64,000 nt of DNA. Source: an uncultured Lachnospiraceae bacterium. Its GTDB lineage: Bacteria > Bacillota > Clostridia > Lachnospirales > Lachnospiraceae. The stretch lies in NCBI GenBank assembly GCA_947246015.1, contig CAMXQE010000009.1:1-64000 (forward strand), read 5' to 3'. Position 1 is the stretch's first letter, and each line of letters begins with the position of its first letter. This document shows, in pieces, positions 35,162 through 44,715 of the stretch. The translations under genes and the position numbers were made by a program. The notes beneath the pieces were generated by a model. The model saw only the letters and a list, made by a program, of their open reading frames with translations. It searched no databases and was not told the DNA's origin.

Positions 35162-35710
35162 TCATACTTCCCGCATCAGGGCATGGAGTATCATAATATG
35201 ATATTCCTCATCTATAATAATCCTTTCCAATACAGCATCGACACAATCATCTTTTATCATGCCAATATGCATTTTATACTGACTGATTGCGGCCTTTTCT
35301 GCCTCTATATCCGCTGACAGCATCTTCTTTACATTTTGAGGAAGAACCAGATACTCTGGCGTCCACATTTTCTGTCTCCCATTTTTGTTCTTTGCCGAAA
35401 AATCAATATCACCGCCCAGCAGCACAATCAGTTCTCCCAGCTTTTGCAAATGCATCATCTCCGCCATGGCTATTCCCAAAAGTGTCCTTGCCATAGAGCA
35501 TTTTTCACAGGACAGCCTGTTTTCATTGTTAATATACTGTGTAATCGCCGATAATTCAGACACCGCGCCGCAATAATCAACACTGAGTAAGTCCGCATAT
35601 CCCTGATTCCTTCCTCTCACTTCGATTGGCGGATATGGCAAATCCGCCATAGCCGGTTTCATACCGGAAAAATTGCAGGCCGCAGACAATGGATTTTCTC
35701 TTTGTTCCAT
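35162..35710 (-). CDS. Ferritin-like diiron protein
   Basis: A 182-residue four-helix-bundle protein. Helices carry the diiron ligand pattern: E in GAVSELSAITQYI, E-x-x-H in AEMMHLQKLGEL, E in DIEAEKAAISQY and E-x-x-H in IDEEYHIMIL. Rubrerythrins, spore-coat-type manganese catalases and bacterioferritins share this pattern. No rubredoxin-like CxxC tail is present, so it is not a classical rubrerythrin. Probable role in oxygen or peroxide protection or in sporulation. It is a lone minus-strand gene. Confidence 0.75.
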   Translation of the reverse strand: MEQRENPLSAACNFSGMKPAMADLPYPPIEVRGRNQGYADLLSVDYCGAVSELSAITQYINNENRLSCEKCSMARTLLGIAMAEMMHLQKLGELIVLLGGDIDFSAKNKNGRQKMWTPEYLVLPQNVKKMLSADIEAEKAAISQYKMHIGMIKDDCVDAVLERIIIDEEYHIMILHALMREV

Positions 35711-35822
35711 CTTCCAATCTCCTTTTCCTTCTCCCTAATAATATATTGATTCATAATCATTTTGTGTTAAGGTTTTTCACTAAAATTTTCTTTGGGAATT
35801 TCCCGCATATGTTTGATTTGAA

Positions 35823-35851
35823 TTGATTTTACTCCCCGGAGAACCTATACT
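35823..35851 (+). promoter_or_regulatory. Promoter of the tyrosine recombinase gene
   Basis: TTGATT (35823-35828), 17 bases, TATACT (35846-35851), 44 bases before the start codon. Confidence 0.65.
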
Positions 35852-35894
35852 ATTTTTACCATAAAGCAGACCAGCAGACAAAGGAGACTAAATC

Positions 35895-36815
35895 ATGGAT
35901 AACTTGCAAACAATGATGGAACATTACTTTGAGTTCTGCCAATACCAAAAAAGGCTGGACTCCAAAACACTGAAAGCATATAAAATTGACTTAAGGCAGT
36001 TCCTGTCCCGGATTGCAGCAGCCAATGTATCCGATATAACCCCCGGCGTACTTGAAAGCTATATCGCCTTGCTCCATCAGACATACAAGCCTAAAACTGT
36101 CAAACGGAAAATCGCATCCATCAAAGCCTTTTTTCGTTATTTGGAATATAAGGACTACATAAGCATAACTCCCTTTAACAAAATACAGATAAAATTCCGC
36201 GAACCCATCATCCTGCCGAAAACCATACCTCTGCATACACTGGAAACCCTTCTGACGACCGTTTACAGACAGCGTTCCCAGGCCCGTACACCCTATCAGG
36301 AAAAAAATACCCTGCGGGACATTGCTGTCCTGGAGCTTTTGTTCGCCACAGGTATGCGGATTTCCGAGCTATGTTCCCTGAAAGCGGAAAATGTTGACCT
36401 AAATGACTGCAATATCTTAATCTATGGAAAAGGAGCAAAAGAAAGAAGAATACAAATCGGAAATCCGGACGTATGCGCTGTCTTAAAGGAATATAAGCAG
36501 GAATTTCAGGAAGAAATAGAAAACTGCTGTCATTTTTTTGTAAATCAGGCAGGCCGCCCTCTGTCCGACCAGGCCGTGCGCAGAATGATACAAAAATATA
36601 CATCCCTCGCTTCCATCAATTTGCATATCACACCGCATATGTTCCGCCACACCTTTGCTACCAGTCTGCTGGAAGCCGATGTAGACATCCGCTACATACA
36701 GGAAATGCTGGGCCATAGTTCCATTAACATAACCCAGATATACACACATGTCGCTCTTGCAAAACAAAAGGATATTCTTAGCACGAAGCATCCGCGGGGA
36801 ACCTTCCATATCTGA
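35895..36815 (+). CDS. Tyrosine recombinase, XerC/XerD-like
   Basis: A 306-residue site-specific recombinase. N-terminal SAM-like core-binding domain (residues 1-95: DSKTLKAYKIDLRQFLSRIA), catalytic domain with Arg in ATGMRISELC, Lys in YGKGAKERRI, His-x-x-Arg in HMFRHTFATSL, His in MLGHSSINIT and nucleophile Tyr in TQIYTHVA. All six active residues are present. Xer proteins resolve chromosome dimers, but solitary copies in Clostridia also serve as phase-variation or element integrases; nothing in the surroundings decides. An AAAGGAG site precedes the ATG. No inverted repeats framing an invertible promoter were seen nearby. Confidence 0.9.
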   Translation: MDNLQTMMEHYFEFCQYQKRLDSKTLKAYKIDLRQFLSRIAAANVSDITPGVLESYIALLHQTYKPKTVKRKIASIKAFFRYLEYKDYISITPFNKIQIKFREPIILPKTIPLHTLETLLTTVYRQRSQARTPYQEKNTLRDIAVLELLFATGMRISELCSLKAENVDLNDCNILIYGKGAKERRIQIGNPDVCAVLKEYKQEFQEEIENCCHFFVNQAGRPLSDQAVRRMIQKYTSLASINLHITPHMFRHTFATSLLEADVDIRYIQEMLGHSSINITQIYTHVALAKQKDILSTKHPRGTFHI

Positions 36816-36886
36816 CCTTTTTCCCTGCCCGCGCGCCGCCGATGTGCCACTTTAGCGGTATATTTCTTCTGCATCGGCGTGTGCAC

Positions 36887-36929
36887 AAAAAATGCGGTTG
36901 GAAATTTTTCGTTCCAACCGCATCTTTTA
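36887..36929. terminator. Bidirectional terminator between recombinase and MCP genes
   Basis: ATGCGGTTGGAA (36892-36903) pairs with TTCCAACCGCAT (36912-36923), 12-bp perfect arms, with A-tract on the left and T-tract on the right. It lies between two convergent genes and can serve both. Confidence 0.85.
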
Positions 36930-36949
36930 TCTTATTTTTTTCTTATTTA

Positions 36950-38560
36950 TTAATATTTTCCAAATCCGTCCTCAAGAGAAATAATCTGCTCATTTGCATT
37001 TGACCTGGAGGAAGAATAAGAAGAACTGCTGTCTACTCCCATTCCGCTCGAATGGCCTGAACCCAGATTGTAAATGGAAAGCAAATCCCGCATTCTCGTT
37101 GCCTGGTTGGACAGTTCTTCGCTGGCTGCCGCACACTGCTCGCTGGTCGCAGAGTTGGTCTGAACCACCTGTGATACCTGTGCAATTGCCTGCTCGATCT
37201 GAGCCACTGCCGTCGCCTGATAATTAGAGGAAGATGCAATCCCTTCAACCTGATCGTCACAATTTTTAACCATACTGCTTATCACTGATAAAGCTGCCGC
37301 CGTATCATCTGCCAGTCTCGAACCGACATTGACTTTTGAAATGGAATCCTCAATCAGTTCCGCAGTCTCCGCTGCCGCAGCCGCGCTCTTAGCCGCAAGG
37401 CTCCGTACTTCTTCTGCCACAACTGCAAAACCTTTTCCTGCCTCTCCTGCTCTTGCAGCTTCTACTGCTGCATTCAATGCCAATATATTGGTCTGGAACG
37501 CAATATCATCAATTACTTTAATAATCTTAGAAATGCTCTCAGATGACTTGTTGATATCCTGCATTGCAGACATCATATCCTGCATCTGTGCATTGCCTTT
37601 TTCCACATTCTGAATTACTTCTGTCATCTGACGGTTTGTATCGTTAGCCTGCTCTGCATTCATCTTTGTCTTTTCTGCAATCTCGCTGATGGAAGCCGTA
37701 ATCTGCTGAATTGCACTGGCCTGCTCTGTGGAGCCCTGTGCCAAAGCCTGGCTTGCGCTCGCCACCTGTGCGGAGCCGATAGTAACCTGTGAACCTGCAT
37801 CACTGATGTTAGAAAGTGCATGAAGGTTATCCTCTACCAGTTTCTTTAAAGAATTACCCAGTACGTCATCTGAAGACTTCGGTACTACGTTAATGGTCAG
37901 GTTACCGTTTGATACTTCTTCCGCAATCTTTGCCTGATATTTAATATTATCGATTACGATTGTATATTCATCTATCAGTTCACCAAACTCATCATTGCCG
38001 CGCTTAATCAGTTTAATTCCGTCCACGCGTCCAAGAGCAATCTCTTTAGCCGCATCGGACAACTGTCTTACGGATTGTGAAATTACCTTTATCAAAGCTG
38101 TACTGATAACAAGCGTAATGATAACAGAAATCACCAGAAGTATTACGCTTACCATATTTGAAAGATTCATGGTTTCTTTCAATGTTGCAATCCGGTTGTC
38201 TTTGCCTGTATTAACAAAGGTTTTCAGCTGTTCGCCATACTCTTTCAGAGTTTCTATCCGGTTGTCTTTGCCTGAATTGACAAATTGCATCAGTTCATTG
38301 CGCTCAGTATCGGTAATATCTGACATCTTTTTCAATTCGTCGTTAATGCCCTGCGCACCGGCCTCGTTCAATGCACTGATTGATTCAACCAATTGATCCA
38401 AACCGGCAGCTATCTGCTGTGCGCCTTCTTCATTCATCTGACTAATGGTATTAACAGCATGGTCTGTAACTAATACTCCTACAAATACATTAATAATAGT
38501 AAGCAAAATTGGAATGGCAAACCCTAATATCAGTTTTGTTTTCATTTTCATGTTTTTCAT
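36950..38560 (-). CDS. Methyl-accepting chemotaxis protein
   Basis: A 536-residue transmembrane receptor: TM1 (about 9-30), an external domain of only about 95 residues, TM2 (about 133-157), HAMP, and the signalling domain with the hairpin tip [20 protein letters not shown]. The external part contains a 22-residue tandem duplication ([15 protein letters not shown], then [15 protein letters not shown]). The last gene of the chemosensory operon, 12 bases after cheW, so it is probably the dedicated receptor. It lacks a C-terminal CheR-tethering NWETF pentapeptide, ending in a Ser-rich stretch. Ligand unknown. Confidence 0.95.
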   Translation of the reverse strand: MKNMKMKTKLILGFAIPILLTIINVFVGVLVTDHAVNTISQMNEEGAQQIAAGLDQLVESISALNEAGAQGINDELKKMSDITDTERNELMQFVNSGKDNRIETLKEYGEQLKTFVNTGKDNRIATLKETMNLSNMVSVILLVISVIITLVISTALIKVISQSVRQLSDAAKEIALGRVDGIKLIKRGNDEFGELIDEYTIVIDNIKYQAKIAEEVSNGNLTINVVPKSSDDVLGNSLKKLVEDNLHALSNISDAGSQVTIGSAQVASASQALAQGSTEQASAIQQITASISEIAEKTKMNAEQANDTNRQMTEVIQNVEKGNAQMQDMMSAMQDINKSSESISKIIKVIDDIAFQTNILALNAAVEAARAGEAGKGFAVVAEEVRSLAAKSAAAAAETAELIEDSISKVNVGSRLADDTAAALSVISSMVKNCDDQVEGIASSSNYQATAVAQIEQAIAQVSQVVQTNSATSEQCAAASEELSNQATRMRDLLSIYNLGSGHSSGMGVDSSSSYSSSRSNANEQIISLEDGFGKY

Positions 38561-38572
38561 GTCCTACACCTC

Positions 38573-39118
38573 TCATTCTTCCTCTATAACCATATCATTT
38601 GCCTGTTCAATCACTGACATATCCGAATCATTTAAAAGCTTATCGGGATCCAGCAGCAGCTTCACGGAATCCCCGACCTTTCCGATACCGTACACGTATT
38701 TATTCTGCACCTTATCGGCACGCCCAATCGAAGGCGGCGGTAAAATATTCTCTTCCTTAATCTCTACTACTTCCGCGATTTTTTCCACAATCAGCCCCAC
38801 AACCGTTGACTTGACATTGATAACTATAATACAAGTCCTGTCATTGTACTCAAAGGGTTCCTGACGAAACCGCAGCCGCACATCGATTACAGGAATAATT
38901 TTCCCCCTCAGATTGATGAGCCCCTTAATATAATCTTCGGTTTCCGGTATCGCCGTAATTGCCTGGAATCCAATAATTTCATTTACATACTGGATTTGCA
39001 GGCCAAAATACTCATTCCCGGACTTGAAGGTCATATATTTTCCCTTTTGGGGATCCCGCTCATCAGAAACATCCCTCGAATCCTGTGTCTGTCTCCTTAA
39101 TTCCTTCGTTTCCTCCAT
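38573..39118 (-). CDS. cheW: Chemotaxis coupling protein CheW
   Basis: A 181-residue protein with the CheW beta-barrel domain at about 25-165 (YMTFKSGNEYFGLQIQYVNE, GLINLRGKIIPVIDVRLRF, VGLIVEKIAEVVEI). It links the kinase CheA to receptors at the inner face of the membrane. The first 25 residues are a charged extension (EETKELRRQTQDSRD). It starts 22 bases after cheA and is followed at once by the receptor gene. Length slightly above the family average because of the extension. Confidence 0.95.
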   Translation of the reverse strand: MEETKELRRQTQDSRDVSDERDPQKGKYMTFKSGNEYFGLQIQYVNEIIGFQAITAIPETEDYIKGLINLRGKIIPVIDVRLRFRQEPFEYNDRTCIIVINVKSTVVGLIVEKIAEVVEIKEENILPPPSIGRADKVQNKYVYGIGKVGDSVKLLLDPDKLLNDSDMSVIEQANDMVIEEE

Positions 39119-39140
39119 ATCGGTCCTTTTCCTTTCTGAT

Positions 39141-41303
39141 TTATTCTACTAATCCACCTGGATCCAATATCAAAGCAATGCTTCCATCACCCAGCTGGGT
39201 ACAGCCTGAAAGCCCCTTGACTTTTTTAATATAAGAAGGAATCGGCTTCACTACTATTTCCTGTTTACCAATCAGCTTATCCACGAACAGGCATATCGTC
39301 CTGTTCTCCACTTCCAGAATCAGCATCATTCCTTCCTCCACGGAAGTGCGGTAATCCTCGAGACCATACCACTTTCCTAACCGGATGACCGGATAGCAAT
39401 CTCCGCGTATCATTACATATTCCTCTCCATTTGGCTCGTGAATCATCATATTTTCCTTTACGCTGAAAAACTGCTTGATGACACCGGTTTCCATAACAAA
39501 GGAAGAATTTCCCGTCTCCATTACGATTCCGTCGATAATTGCCAGCGTCAGGGGAATTTTCAGACTCATGGTCGTCCCGAATCCGGTCTTGCTCTCAATA
39601 TCCAGCACACCGCCGATGGACTGGATATTCTGCACCACCACATCCATGCCGACGCCGCGTCCCGAATACTCCGTAACCTGTTCGTTCGTGGAAAAGCCCG
39701 GAAGCGTTATAAACTGGAATACTTCTTTGTCGCTGTAAGCCGACTCCGGTTTCCCTTCGGTCAAAAGTTCCTGCTTCTTTGCTTTTGCAAGAATTTTCTC
39801 ACGGTCAAGACCCTTTCCGTTATCTGCAACGCTAATCCATACTTTTCCGGCTTCTGTTCTTGCTGATAAGGTTATCTTACCTTTATCCGGTTTACCGCTC
39901 TCTTCTCTTTCTTCCTTCGTCTCTATACCATGATCCACCGCATTCCTTACCAAATGCATCAACGGATCGGAAATATGCTCTATAATATTTTTATCTACTT
40001 CGGTATGCTCACCAATCATTTCGAAGTCAATATCTTTCCCCAGTTTTCTTGAAACGTCGAATACGATACGGTTCATCTTCTGGAAAATATTTGTCAGAGG
40101 CACCATTCGCATGGACATGATGACATTCTGCAAATCAGTGGAAATCTTCGACATCTGTGCAGCAGCCTTGTTAAAATTGGTAAGATTCAGCCCCGGAACT
40201 TTCAAATCCGGATTCTGAAGCACTACGGATTCAGAAATAACCAACTCACCGATTAAATCCATCAGCTGATCCATCTTGCTTACATTGACGCTGATAAAGG
40301 ATGCTTTCTCGCCCTTCGGCTTATCCTTGGCCAACTGTTTCTTCTTACCCGGCTCTTTTGACTTAATGACGAAATCGCCCGGCGCCATCTTCGGTTTCTC
40401 CGGCGCTTTCTCCTCCGCCTTGCTCTCATCAATAGCCGCTTTTACTTTAGCTTCAATGTCTTCTACACTGGACTCCAAATCTATTTTCAGTTCATGCTCG
40501 CCGAAATCAAATCCCTGCAGGAACTCCTCCGCCTTGCATTCATAGACATCTACTGCCTCAATATCATATCCCACGCCTATCAGATTACGTATTTCCTCTT
40601 CGTTCGACTGCGATTGCAGCAGAATCCGGAATCCGTCTTTTATAATCACCTGTGCGCTGTCCGGATCCGAAATGATGTCCTCCGGGGAATACAGCAAATC
40701 CTCCGCAACTTCTTTTAAGGCATACACTGTTTTGTATGCATGTACATTTGCCATTTCCGTATCGGGAAAGAAAGTAATGTAAATCTTGTAAAAACGGCTC
40801 GCACTGCTGGCAACAGGGGCTATATAGAAATGCTTCGGCTCCACATGCACATTTTGGGGAATCGGTTCCTCCTGTTCCCCTTCCTTCGCCGACCCGCTTT
40901 TAATCTTATCCAAAAACTTATCCAGCTCCGCAATGATTTCCGCCGGCTCGCCGTCCGGAGAATCTCCGTTACGTATCTTATCCATTTCACCGCTGATAAA
41001 ATCCTCTACCGTTAATACATGCTCCACCAGCTCCAAATGCGGTACATTATCAGGATGCGATTCACGCAGGTAGAAAAAGACATCTTCCAGCTTATGGGAT
41101 ATCGCCGTTATGTTATCAAACATCATGATACCGGAAGAGCCTTTGATTGTGTGCATGGTTCGGAAAATCTCGTTGATGCTGTCTTCGTCAAAGCAGTCTG
41201 AATCTTTCTGTTCCAACACCATTTCCTGAAGCTGTTCCAGTAACTGTTCATTTTCAAACAGGTACATATCCAACATGCCTTCTGTGTTAAATTCTTCAGC
41301 CAT
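39141..41303 (-). CDS. cheA: Chemotaxis histidine kinase CheA
   Basis: A 720-residue kinase. Hpt domain with phospho-His51 (RTMHTIKGSSGIMMF), a P2-like middle region (about 165-275), dimerisation domain (VSKMDQLMDLIGELVISES), ATPase domain (HLVRNAVDHGIE, SVADNGKGLD, YSGRGVGMDVV), and C-terminal CheW-like domain. It autophosphorylates under receptor control and passes phosphate to the CheY and CheB encoded directly upstream. All key motifs are intact. An AAAGGAG site precedes the ATG. Central gene of the operon. Confidence 0.96.
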   Translation of the reverse strand: MAEEFNTEGMLDMYLFENEQLLEQLQEMVLEQKDSDCFDEDSINEIFRTMHTIKGSSGIMMFDNITAISHKLEDVFFYLRESHPDNVPHLELVEHVLTVEDFISGEMDKIRNGDSPDGEPAEIIAELDKFLDKIKSGSAKEGEQEEPIPQNVHVEPKHFYIAPVASSASRFYKIYITFFPDTEMANVHAYKTVYALKEVAEDLLYSPEDIISDPDSAQVIIKDGFRILLQSQSNEEEIRNLIGVGYDIEAVDVYECKAEEFLQGFDFGEHELKIDLESSVEDIEAKVKAAIDESKAEEKAPEKPKMAPGDFVIKSKEPGKKKQLAKDKPKGEKASFISVNVSKMDQLMDLIGELVISESVVLQNPDLKVPGLNLTNFNKAAAQMSKISTDLQNVIMSMRMVPLTNIFQKMNRIVFDVSRKLGKDIDFEMIGEHTEVDKNIIEHISDPLMHLVRNAVDHGIETKEEREESGKPDKGKITLSARTEAGKVWISVADNGKGLDREKILAKAKKQELLTEGKPESAYSDKEVFQFITLPGFSTNEQVTEYSGRGVGMDVVVQNIQSIGGVLDIESKTGFGTTMSLKIPLTLAIIDGIVMETGNSSFVMETGVIKQFFSVKENMMIHEPNGEEYVMIRGDCYPVIRLGKWYGLEDYRTSVEEGMMLILEVENRTICLFVDKLIGKQEIVVKPIPSYIKKVKGLSGCTQLGDGSIALILDPGGLVE

Positions 41304-41345
41304 AAACTTCTCCTTTCCTGTTTATTCTTCGCTTTATACTCTCCC

Positions 41346-41738
41346 TTATAACAGACCTGTCTTCTTCAATGCCTGTTCAAATCTGTCCTGATCGATGGGC
41401 TTTCCGGAATAAATCGTACATCCCAGTTCGAATGCCATATTTACGTTTCTTTCCTCATTCAGCGCAGTTGTCATAATGACCTTTGCCGCCTTGTCCTCCG
41501 GAACATTTCTTTCCTTCTCCAGATTACGGATACCTACCAGCGCCTGATACCCGTCCATGACCGGCATCATAATATCCAGGCATACCAAATCATACGGTTC
41601 TCCGTCTTCCAGCGCCATCATGAATGCATCCACAGCTTCCATTCCATCCACCGTCACATCACATTCTCCGTACTTTGACAGAAAATTGACCATGAACTTC
41701 CGTGTAACAAAATCATCTTCTGCTAATAGAATTTTCAT
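41346..41738 (-). CDS. CheY-like single-domain response regulator
   Basis: A 130-residue receiver: acidic pair in ILLAEDDFV, phospho-Asp55 in LVCLDIMMPVMDG, Thr in KVIMTTALN and Lys in IYSGKPID. No output domain. In a flagellar system it would bind the motor switch, but no motor genes are in the window, so the target could be another machine. It lies between cheB and cheA (12 and 42 bases). It has a good ribosome binding site (GGAGAG). Confidence 0.9.
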   Translation of the reverse strand: MKILLAEDDFVTRKFMVNFLSKYGECDVTVDGMEAVDAFMMALEDGEPYDLVCLDIMMPVMDGYQALVGIRNLEKERNVPEDKAAKVIMTTALNEERNVNMAFELGCTIYSGKPIDQDRFEQALKKTGLL

Positions 41739-41750
41739 GTTTTCTCTCCT

Positions 41751-42779
41751 CTACATTTTATTTAATACTGCATAGGTTCTTTTGGCAATATCCGATAATT
41801 TTTCCTGATACTGCACAGCCCCTATGTCATAAGCAACCTTAGGCATCCCGTATACTACACAGGTAGATTCATCCTGCCCGATAGTCCTTGCTCCGGCTTT
41901 GCGCATGGCCAGCAGGCCCTTTGCCCCGTCGCCGCCCATTCCGGTGAGAATGATTCCTACCGCATTTTTCCCCGCGGTCCTTGCCACGGATTCGAACAGA
42001 ACATCCACCGACGGACAATGCCCGTTTACTTTCGGCCCCGGCTTTATTTCCACCTGATAACCGTCTCCCACTTTTACCAAATGCATATGCTTATCCCCGC
42101 CCGGAGCAATCAGCACATGCCCCGGCATTACCCGGTCGCCTGTCTGCGCCTCTTTCACATGCACGCGGCATTCGTTATCCAGCCTCTTTGCATACATCTG
42201 CGTGAATCCCGGCGGCATATGCTGTACAATGACAATACCCGGAATATCTACCCCGTAATCCTTCACCACAGAGAATATTGCCTCCGTACCCCCGGTAGAT
42301 GCCCCGATTGCCACAATCAGGTTCTTCTGCGCCGTTGTCAGCTGCTGGTTTTCCGTATTTGCCACGGTCTTCTTAATATTGCTGATTTTCGCCGTTGAGG
42401 CTATTTTAATCTTAACCAGAAGTTCATTCTGGATAAAATCCTCTAATTGTGACCTGTTCACTGCCGCTGGCTTCGCTACGAAATCCACTGCCCCTGAATT
42501 CAGCGCATCGAATACCTTGTCACTCAGTGAACTGATTACCACTACAGGCATCGGATATTGAGGCATCAGCTTTCTCAGGAATTCTATCCCGCTCATCCTT
42601 GGAAGTTCTATATCCAAAGTCATGACATCCGGACGGAGCTTCAGAATCGCATCCCTCGCCTCAAAAGGGTCCTTCGCCGTCCCCACTACCTGAATGGATG
42701 GGTCTCTGCTCAGATTCTGTACCAGCAGTTCCCTGAATACCACCGAATCATCCACTACCAAAACTTTAATCGGGCTCAT
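41751..42779 (-). CDS. cheB: Chemotaxis protein-glutamate methylesterase CheB
   Basis: A 342-residue two-domain enzyme: receiver with phospho-Asp56 (VMTLDIELPRMSG) and C-terminal methylesterase with catalytic Ser in IGASTGGTEAI, His in VQHMPPGFTQMYAKRL and Asp in LTGMGGDGAKGL. It removes methyl groups (and deamidates) receptor glutamates after phosphorylation by CheA, working against CheR for adaptation. It starts 3 bases after the cheR stop, so the two are translationally coupled. Confidence 0.96.
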   Translation of the reverse strand: MSPIKVLVVDDSVVFRELLVQNLSRDPSIQVVGTAKDPFEARDAILKLRPDVMTLDIELPRMSGIEFLRKLMPQYPMPVVVISSLSDKVFDALNSGAVDFVAKPAAVNRSQLEDFIQNELLVKIKIASTAKISNIKKTVANTENQQLTTAQKNLIVAIGASTGGTEAIFSVVKDYGVDIPGIVIVQHMPPGFTQMYAKRLDNECRVHVKEAQTGDRVMPGHVLIAPGGDKHMHLVKVGDGYQVEIKPGPKVNGHCPSVDVLFESVARTAGKNAVGIILTGMGGDGAKGLLAMRKAGARTIGQDESTCVVYGMPKVAYDIGAVQYQEKLSDIAKRTYAVLNKM

Positions 42780-42782
42780 ACA

Positions 42783-43604
42783 TCAATTACTTCCTCCCTG
42801 TTTTCTGAATATTGACGGCTGAATAATCTGAAACGGTACCGTATTCCTGTCCAGCGTCTCTGTCATTCCTATAAACAGATAACCGCCCGGCTCCAAAATA
42901 TCATACACCTTCCGAAGAAGTTCCGCCTTTGTCCTCTCATCAAAATATATCATAACATTCCTTAAAAATATAGTGTGCAATTTTTTCCTGAACGGAAACG
43001 GATCCATTAGATTGAACTGACGGAATATAACTTCCTTTTTCAGTTCCTCCTTCACCATATATTGTCCGCTCATTTTATCCTGTTTGAAAAAATGCCTCTT
43101 CCACTGTTCCGGAACCTCTTTCAGCCCTTCCGCATTATAGATGCCCGCTATTGCCTGTTTCAGCACCTTCGTGGATATATCTGTTGCCAGCACTTTCGTA
43201 TCCCATTGATTATGTTCCAGACCGAAAAAATCCTGAAGCACCATTGCAATCATATACGGCTCCTCGCCGGTAGATGCCGCCCCGCACCAGATACGCAGGT
43301 CTTTCTTTGCGCTTTCTTTCGTCCTCAGCCACGGAAGAACCACTTTCCTGAAATATTCAAAGTGCCCGAATTCCCGCATGAAATAAGTATGGTTCGTAGT
43401 CAGCATGTTTACCAGTATCATTTCCAGATTACCGCTTCTGTCGTTCTCCACGTCATCCATATACTGATTGAAATTTGCCCACCCGCCGGCTCTGATATAA
43501 TTTTCCATCCTTCCGTTTACTATTACTTTTTTCTGTTCCAGGTCCAACCCATAGCGTGGTTTCAGATACCTGACAATCCTTAGGAATTCTTCATCTGTAA
43601 TCAA
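42783..43604 (-). CDS. cheR: Chemotaxis protein methyltransferase CheR
   Basis: A 273-residue SAM-dependent methyltransferase: N-terminal helical domain (residues 1-75, YLKPRYGLDLEQKKV), then the Rossmann domain with RIWCGAASTGEEPYMIAM (SAM site), ILATDIS-like KVLATDISTKVLKQA, and IFLRNVMIYF. It methylates receptor glutamates. The start is a TTG at 43604, preceded by GAGG; the ATG a few bases upstream is out of frame and opens a seven-codon frame only. The rare start may lower expression relative to cheB. Confidence 0.94.
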   Translation of the reverse strand: MITDEEFLRIVRYLKPRYGLDLEQKKVIVNGRMENYIRAGGWANFNQYMDDVENDRSGNLEMILVNMLTTNHTYFMREFGHFEYFRKVVLPWLRTKESAKKDLRIWCGAASTGEEPYMIAMVLQDFFGLEHNQWDTKVLATDISTKVLKQAIAGIYNAEGLKEVPEQWKRHFFKQDKMSGQYMVKEELKKEVIFRQFNLMDPFPFRKKLHTIFLRNVMIYFDERTKAELLRKVYDILEPGGYLFIGMTETLDRNTVPFQIIQPSIFRKQGGSN

Positions 43605-43640
43605 ACTGCCTCATCCTCCCACTGCCGATACTGCTCTTTG

Positions 43641-44714
43641 TCAATGCAGCTGACGCAGTATCTTGCAAAAAATTTTAAAGATATCCGGATGAAATTTGTT
43701 TTCCGCATCCTCCTTCATGATTGCAAGGGCTTCTTCCCTGCTGTATTCCTCCCTGAAACTCCTCTTTTCCGTCAATGCACAGAAGACATTTACCAAAGAA
43801 ACAATCTGTGCCGGCAAAGGAATCTCATTCCCTTTCAATCCTGCAGGATATCCGCTCCCGTTCCAGTTTTCATGATGGGACTGCGCGATTTCAATAGACA
43901 TCCGGATGAAATCGTTATAATCTTTTGATACCTGTAAATCAGCCAGCAGCCTGGCTCCGATATCCGTATGGCTCTGCACCAAAAGGATTTCCTCTTCACT
44001 CAGCTTTTCCTTTTTCTGAAGGACGTCCTTTGGTATGCCTATATTTCCCACATCGCACAAAGGCGCCGCCAATTCTATGGTATCTATAAAAGTATCGGAT
44101 ATTTCCGATTCGAATAAAGGGGAAAACTGCATACTCTGTGCAAGAATACGGCAATTGTATTTCAGCCTCCCGATATATTCTTCCGCGTGATAGGAATTTT
44201 TTGCCGCTATATTGGCAAGCGCATACAAAACGCTCTTTTTTTCCGCCTCCATCTGTCTGAGCTGGGCATTTACAGATGCCTGTAAGCGTCTGTTGGCCTC
44301 CGTGATTTCCCGGTTAGCCTCATATAAATGGACGTGCACGCCCACCCTGGACTGAACGACTTCAGGAATAAACGGTTTTGTGATATAATCAATTCCCCCT
44401 ATGGAGAAGCCTTTTACGATATCTTTCGGGTCGTCAAAAGCAGAAATAAAAATAACCGGTATTTCCCTGCTGTTCGGATCTGTTTTCAGAATCCTGCATA
44501 ATTCGTATCCATCCATCTGCGGCATGGAGATATCTGTCAGCACCAGGGAAGGGCTGAATTCATAAAACAGCTTCAGCGCCTCCACCCCGCTCTCCGCGAG
44601 AATCGGCCGGCACCCCATATCCTTAATGATTTCCTCTAAAATTATCCGGTTGGTTTCCACATCATCTACTATTAAAATCCTGTTTCCGCCCATCGCTTTC
44701 TCAGCACTCGCCAT
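43641..44714 (-). CDS. Response regulator with degenerate HD-GYP output domain
   Basis: A 357-residue protein: receiver (RILIVDDVETN, LVLTDISMPQMDG, PVIFISAFDD, YITKPF), a coiled-coil linker (about 135-170), then an HD-GYP-related domain. The metal and catalytic signature is broken: the HD pair reads LCDVGNIG (His to Cys), HHExxDGxGYP reads HHENWNGSGYP (Asp to Asn), and the downstream Asp is lost (VNVFCALTEKR). It therefore probably no longer cleaves cyclic di-GMP but may still bind it or partner proteins. The start at 44714 follows GGAGGAG; one base separates it from the kinase stop. Confidence 0.88.
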   Translation of the reverse strand: MASAEKAMGGNRILIVDDVETNRIILEEIIKDMGCRPILAESGVEALKLFYEFSPSLVLTDISMPQMDGYELCRILKTDPNSREIPVIFISAFDDPKDIVKGFSIGGIDYITKPFIPEVVQSRVGVHVHLYEANREITEANRRLQASVNAQLRQMEAEKKSVLYALANIAAKNSYHAEEYIGRLKYNCRILAQSMQFSPLFESEISDTFIDTIELAAPLCDVGNIGIPKDVLQKKEKLSEEEILLVQSHTDIGARLLADLQVSKDYNDFIRMSIEIAQSHHENWNGSGYPAGLKGNEIPLPAQIVSLVNVFCALTEKRSFREEYSREEALAIMKEDAENKFHPDIFKIFCKILRQLH

Positions 44715-44715
44715 A

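Noticed and set aside
36837-36879. CGCCGATG/CATCGGCG inverted repeat after the tyrosine recombinase gene
   Set aside because: The loop is 27 bases and there is no T-run; the nearby 12-bp terminator explains the region better.
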